Assembly (NCBI GenBank): GCA_945829425.1
Contig: CALZUQ010000002.1
Span: 1-64,000 of the forward strand
Length of the DNA: 64,000 nucleotides
DNA from: an uncultured bacterium
GTDB taxonomy: Bacteria > Bacteroidota > Bacteroidia > Bacteroidales > Bacteroidaceae
Reading direction: 5' to 3'
A model generated the notes under the pieces. That model made no database searches, was not told where the DNA came from, and worked only from the letters and a program-made list of their open reading frames with translations. A program made the position numbers and the translations under genes. Shown one piece after another: positions 63,189-64,000 of this stretch; the stretch's first letter is position 1, and each line of letters starts with the position of its first letter.

Positions 63189-64000
63189 ATGGAGAATAAC
63201 AACAAGACACAGCAGCCTGTCGCCCAGGTTGCCAATCCCGAAGAAGGGCAACTCACAATGAAGGAACTCTTCTACACCTGTCTGGGAGAATGGAAGTGGT
63301 TCGTTCTCTCACTATTCCTTTGTTTGGCTTTGGCTACGGTATATCTTCTTCGCACGCCGAAGACATATACACGCTTCTCTTCTATTGTAATTAAAGAGGA
63401 CAGAAAGGGAAGGTCTATTGCCTCTGACATGACAAGCGCATTCAGTGATATGGGACTGATGGCTTCAAATACTAACGTACAGAACGAGCTGCTGACGCTT
63501 CAGTCACGTGACGTGGCACTGAGCGTAGCAAGGAGACTCGCTCTCAACGTAAACTATTCTGTTGACGGCACATTCCATCGAGAGACAATTTACGGAACGC
63601 AGAACCCGGTAAAGATTGAGTTTCCCGGACTTAACGACGACGATGTCGTGACCTTTGACTTATACCTCGGGGAGAAAGATACTTTCACTGCCAATAACTT
63701 CACGCTGAAAGGCGAGAAGATGGAAGGTGAGGTCCAGGGCACCGTAGGAATGAACATCACGAAGACTCCTGTGGGACGTATCGTCGTGCATAAGTCTCCA
63801 TATTACAAGACAGCGCAGGTTGAGGGACCTATACACGTCTCACGCGTCGGAATAAGGGCGGCACAGGCAAAGGTACTCGCTTCGTTTACGGCAAACCTGA
63901 ACAACAAGCAGGCGACAGTCATTGACATGTCTTACAAAGACGTCTCAACACAACGTGCAGAAGATGTCCTGAACACCGTAATATCTGTTTACAACGAAAA
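63189..64000 (+). CDS. Wzz/Wzc-type polysaccharide chain-length or tyrosine-kinase protein (partial)
   Basis: Starts at ATG 63189 and runs off the window (270 codons seen). MENNNKTQQPVAQVAN is followed by a Wzz-type domain: soluble N-tail, membrane segment about 38-54 (WFVLSLFLCLALATVYLL), then periplasmic RFSSIVIKEDRKGRS and NVQNELLTLQSRDVALSVARRL. The C-terminal part, where a Wzc-type P-loop kinase would be expected, is outside the window. Position after glmS suggests the start of an exopolysaccharide or capsule locus. Confidence 0.8.
   Translation, partial: MENNNKTQQPVAQVANPEEGQLTMKELFYTCLGEWKWFVLSLFLCLALATVYLLRTPKTYTRFSSIVIKEDRKGRSIASDMTSAFSDMGLMASNTNVQNELLTLQSRDVALSVARRLALNVNYSVDGTFHRETIYGTQNPVKIEFPGLNDDDVVTFDLYLGEKDTFTANNFTLKGEKMEGEVQGTVGMNITKTPVGRIVVHKSPYYKTAQVEGPIHVSRVGIRAAQAKVLASFTANLNNKQATVIDMSYKDVSTQRAEDVLNTVISVYNE

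Overview
The window looks like a chromosome segment of a Bacteroidales bacterium, most likely Prevotellaceae. The signs are: Bacteroidetes-type promoters (TAnnTTTG near -7, sometimes TTTG near -33); an S46 dipeptidyl-peptidase, two S41 peptidases and a GLPGLI protein; a glycine-lipid acyltransferase pair; a PiT transporter with a PhoU-like tail; and a division/cell-wall (dcw) cluster that lacks ddl and murF and carries a MurE with the meso-DAP motif DNPR. Nothing was searched against a database; all calls come from reading the sequence.

Layout. 1-4.8 kb: an A+T-rich accessory patch with an outer-membrane beta-barrel protein, a GLPGLI protein, a large composite hairpin, a frameshifted DUF1016 (YhcG-type) gene and a 191-bp MITE-like element. 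4.8-12.4 kb: a large SNF2 helicase, tRNA-Asn(GTT), an S41 protease and a thioredoxin-fold lipoprotein without CxxC. 12.6-21.8 kb (all minus): a histidine kinase/response regulator pair, a membrane-bound propeller-AraC regulator, dusB, serB, and the glsA/glsB-like acyltransferases. 22.2-39.3 kb (plus): the dcw cluster mraZ-rsmH-ftsL-ftsI-murE-mraY-murD-ftsW-murG-murC-ftsQ-ftsA-ftsZ, preceded by a MraZ-type operator. 39.4-54.5 kb: a flavin reductase-rubredoxin, a DUF2207 protein, an NSS transporter, a second MITE copy, an S46 peptidase, a PAP2-barrel protein, a second S41 protease, parE, a GNAT protein and a THUMP-like methyltransferase. 54.8-64 kb: ruvB, coaD, a phosphate porin-PiT operon, glmS and the 5' part of a Wzz/Wzc-type polysaccharide gene cut by the window end.

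The most interesting signals are non-coding. (1) The promoters of the two-component system (14.9 kb) and of the porin-PiT operon (60.8 kb) carry TTACA boxes with an 11-bp period at the same distance from the -7 element. This suggests that the two-component system is PhoB/PhoR-like, autoregulated, and controls phosphate uptake 46 kb away. (2) Two near-identical 191/192-bp palindromic elements have 18-bp perfect terminal inverted repeats and 4-bp target duplications, and a 23-bp hairpin motif matching their left end (GGTGGG-N11-CCCACC) recurs alone in other intergenic gaps. (3) The second MITE copy sits between degenerate tandem copies of the last 40 or so bases of the S46 peptidase gene.
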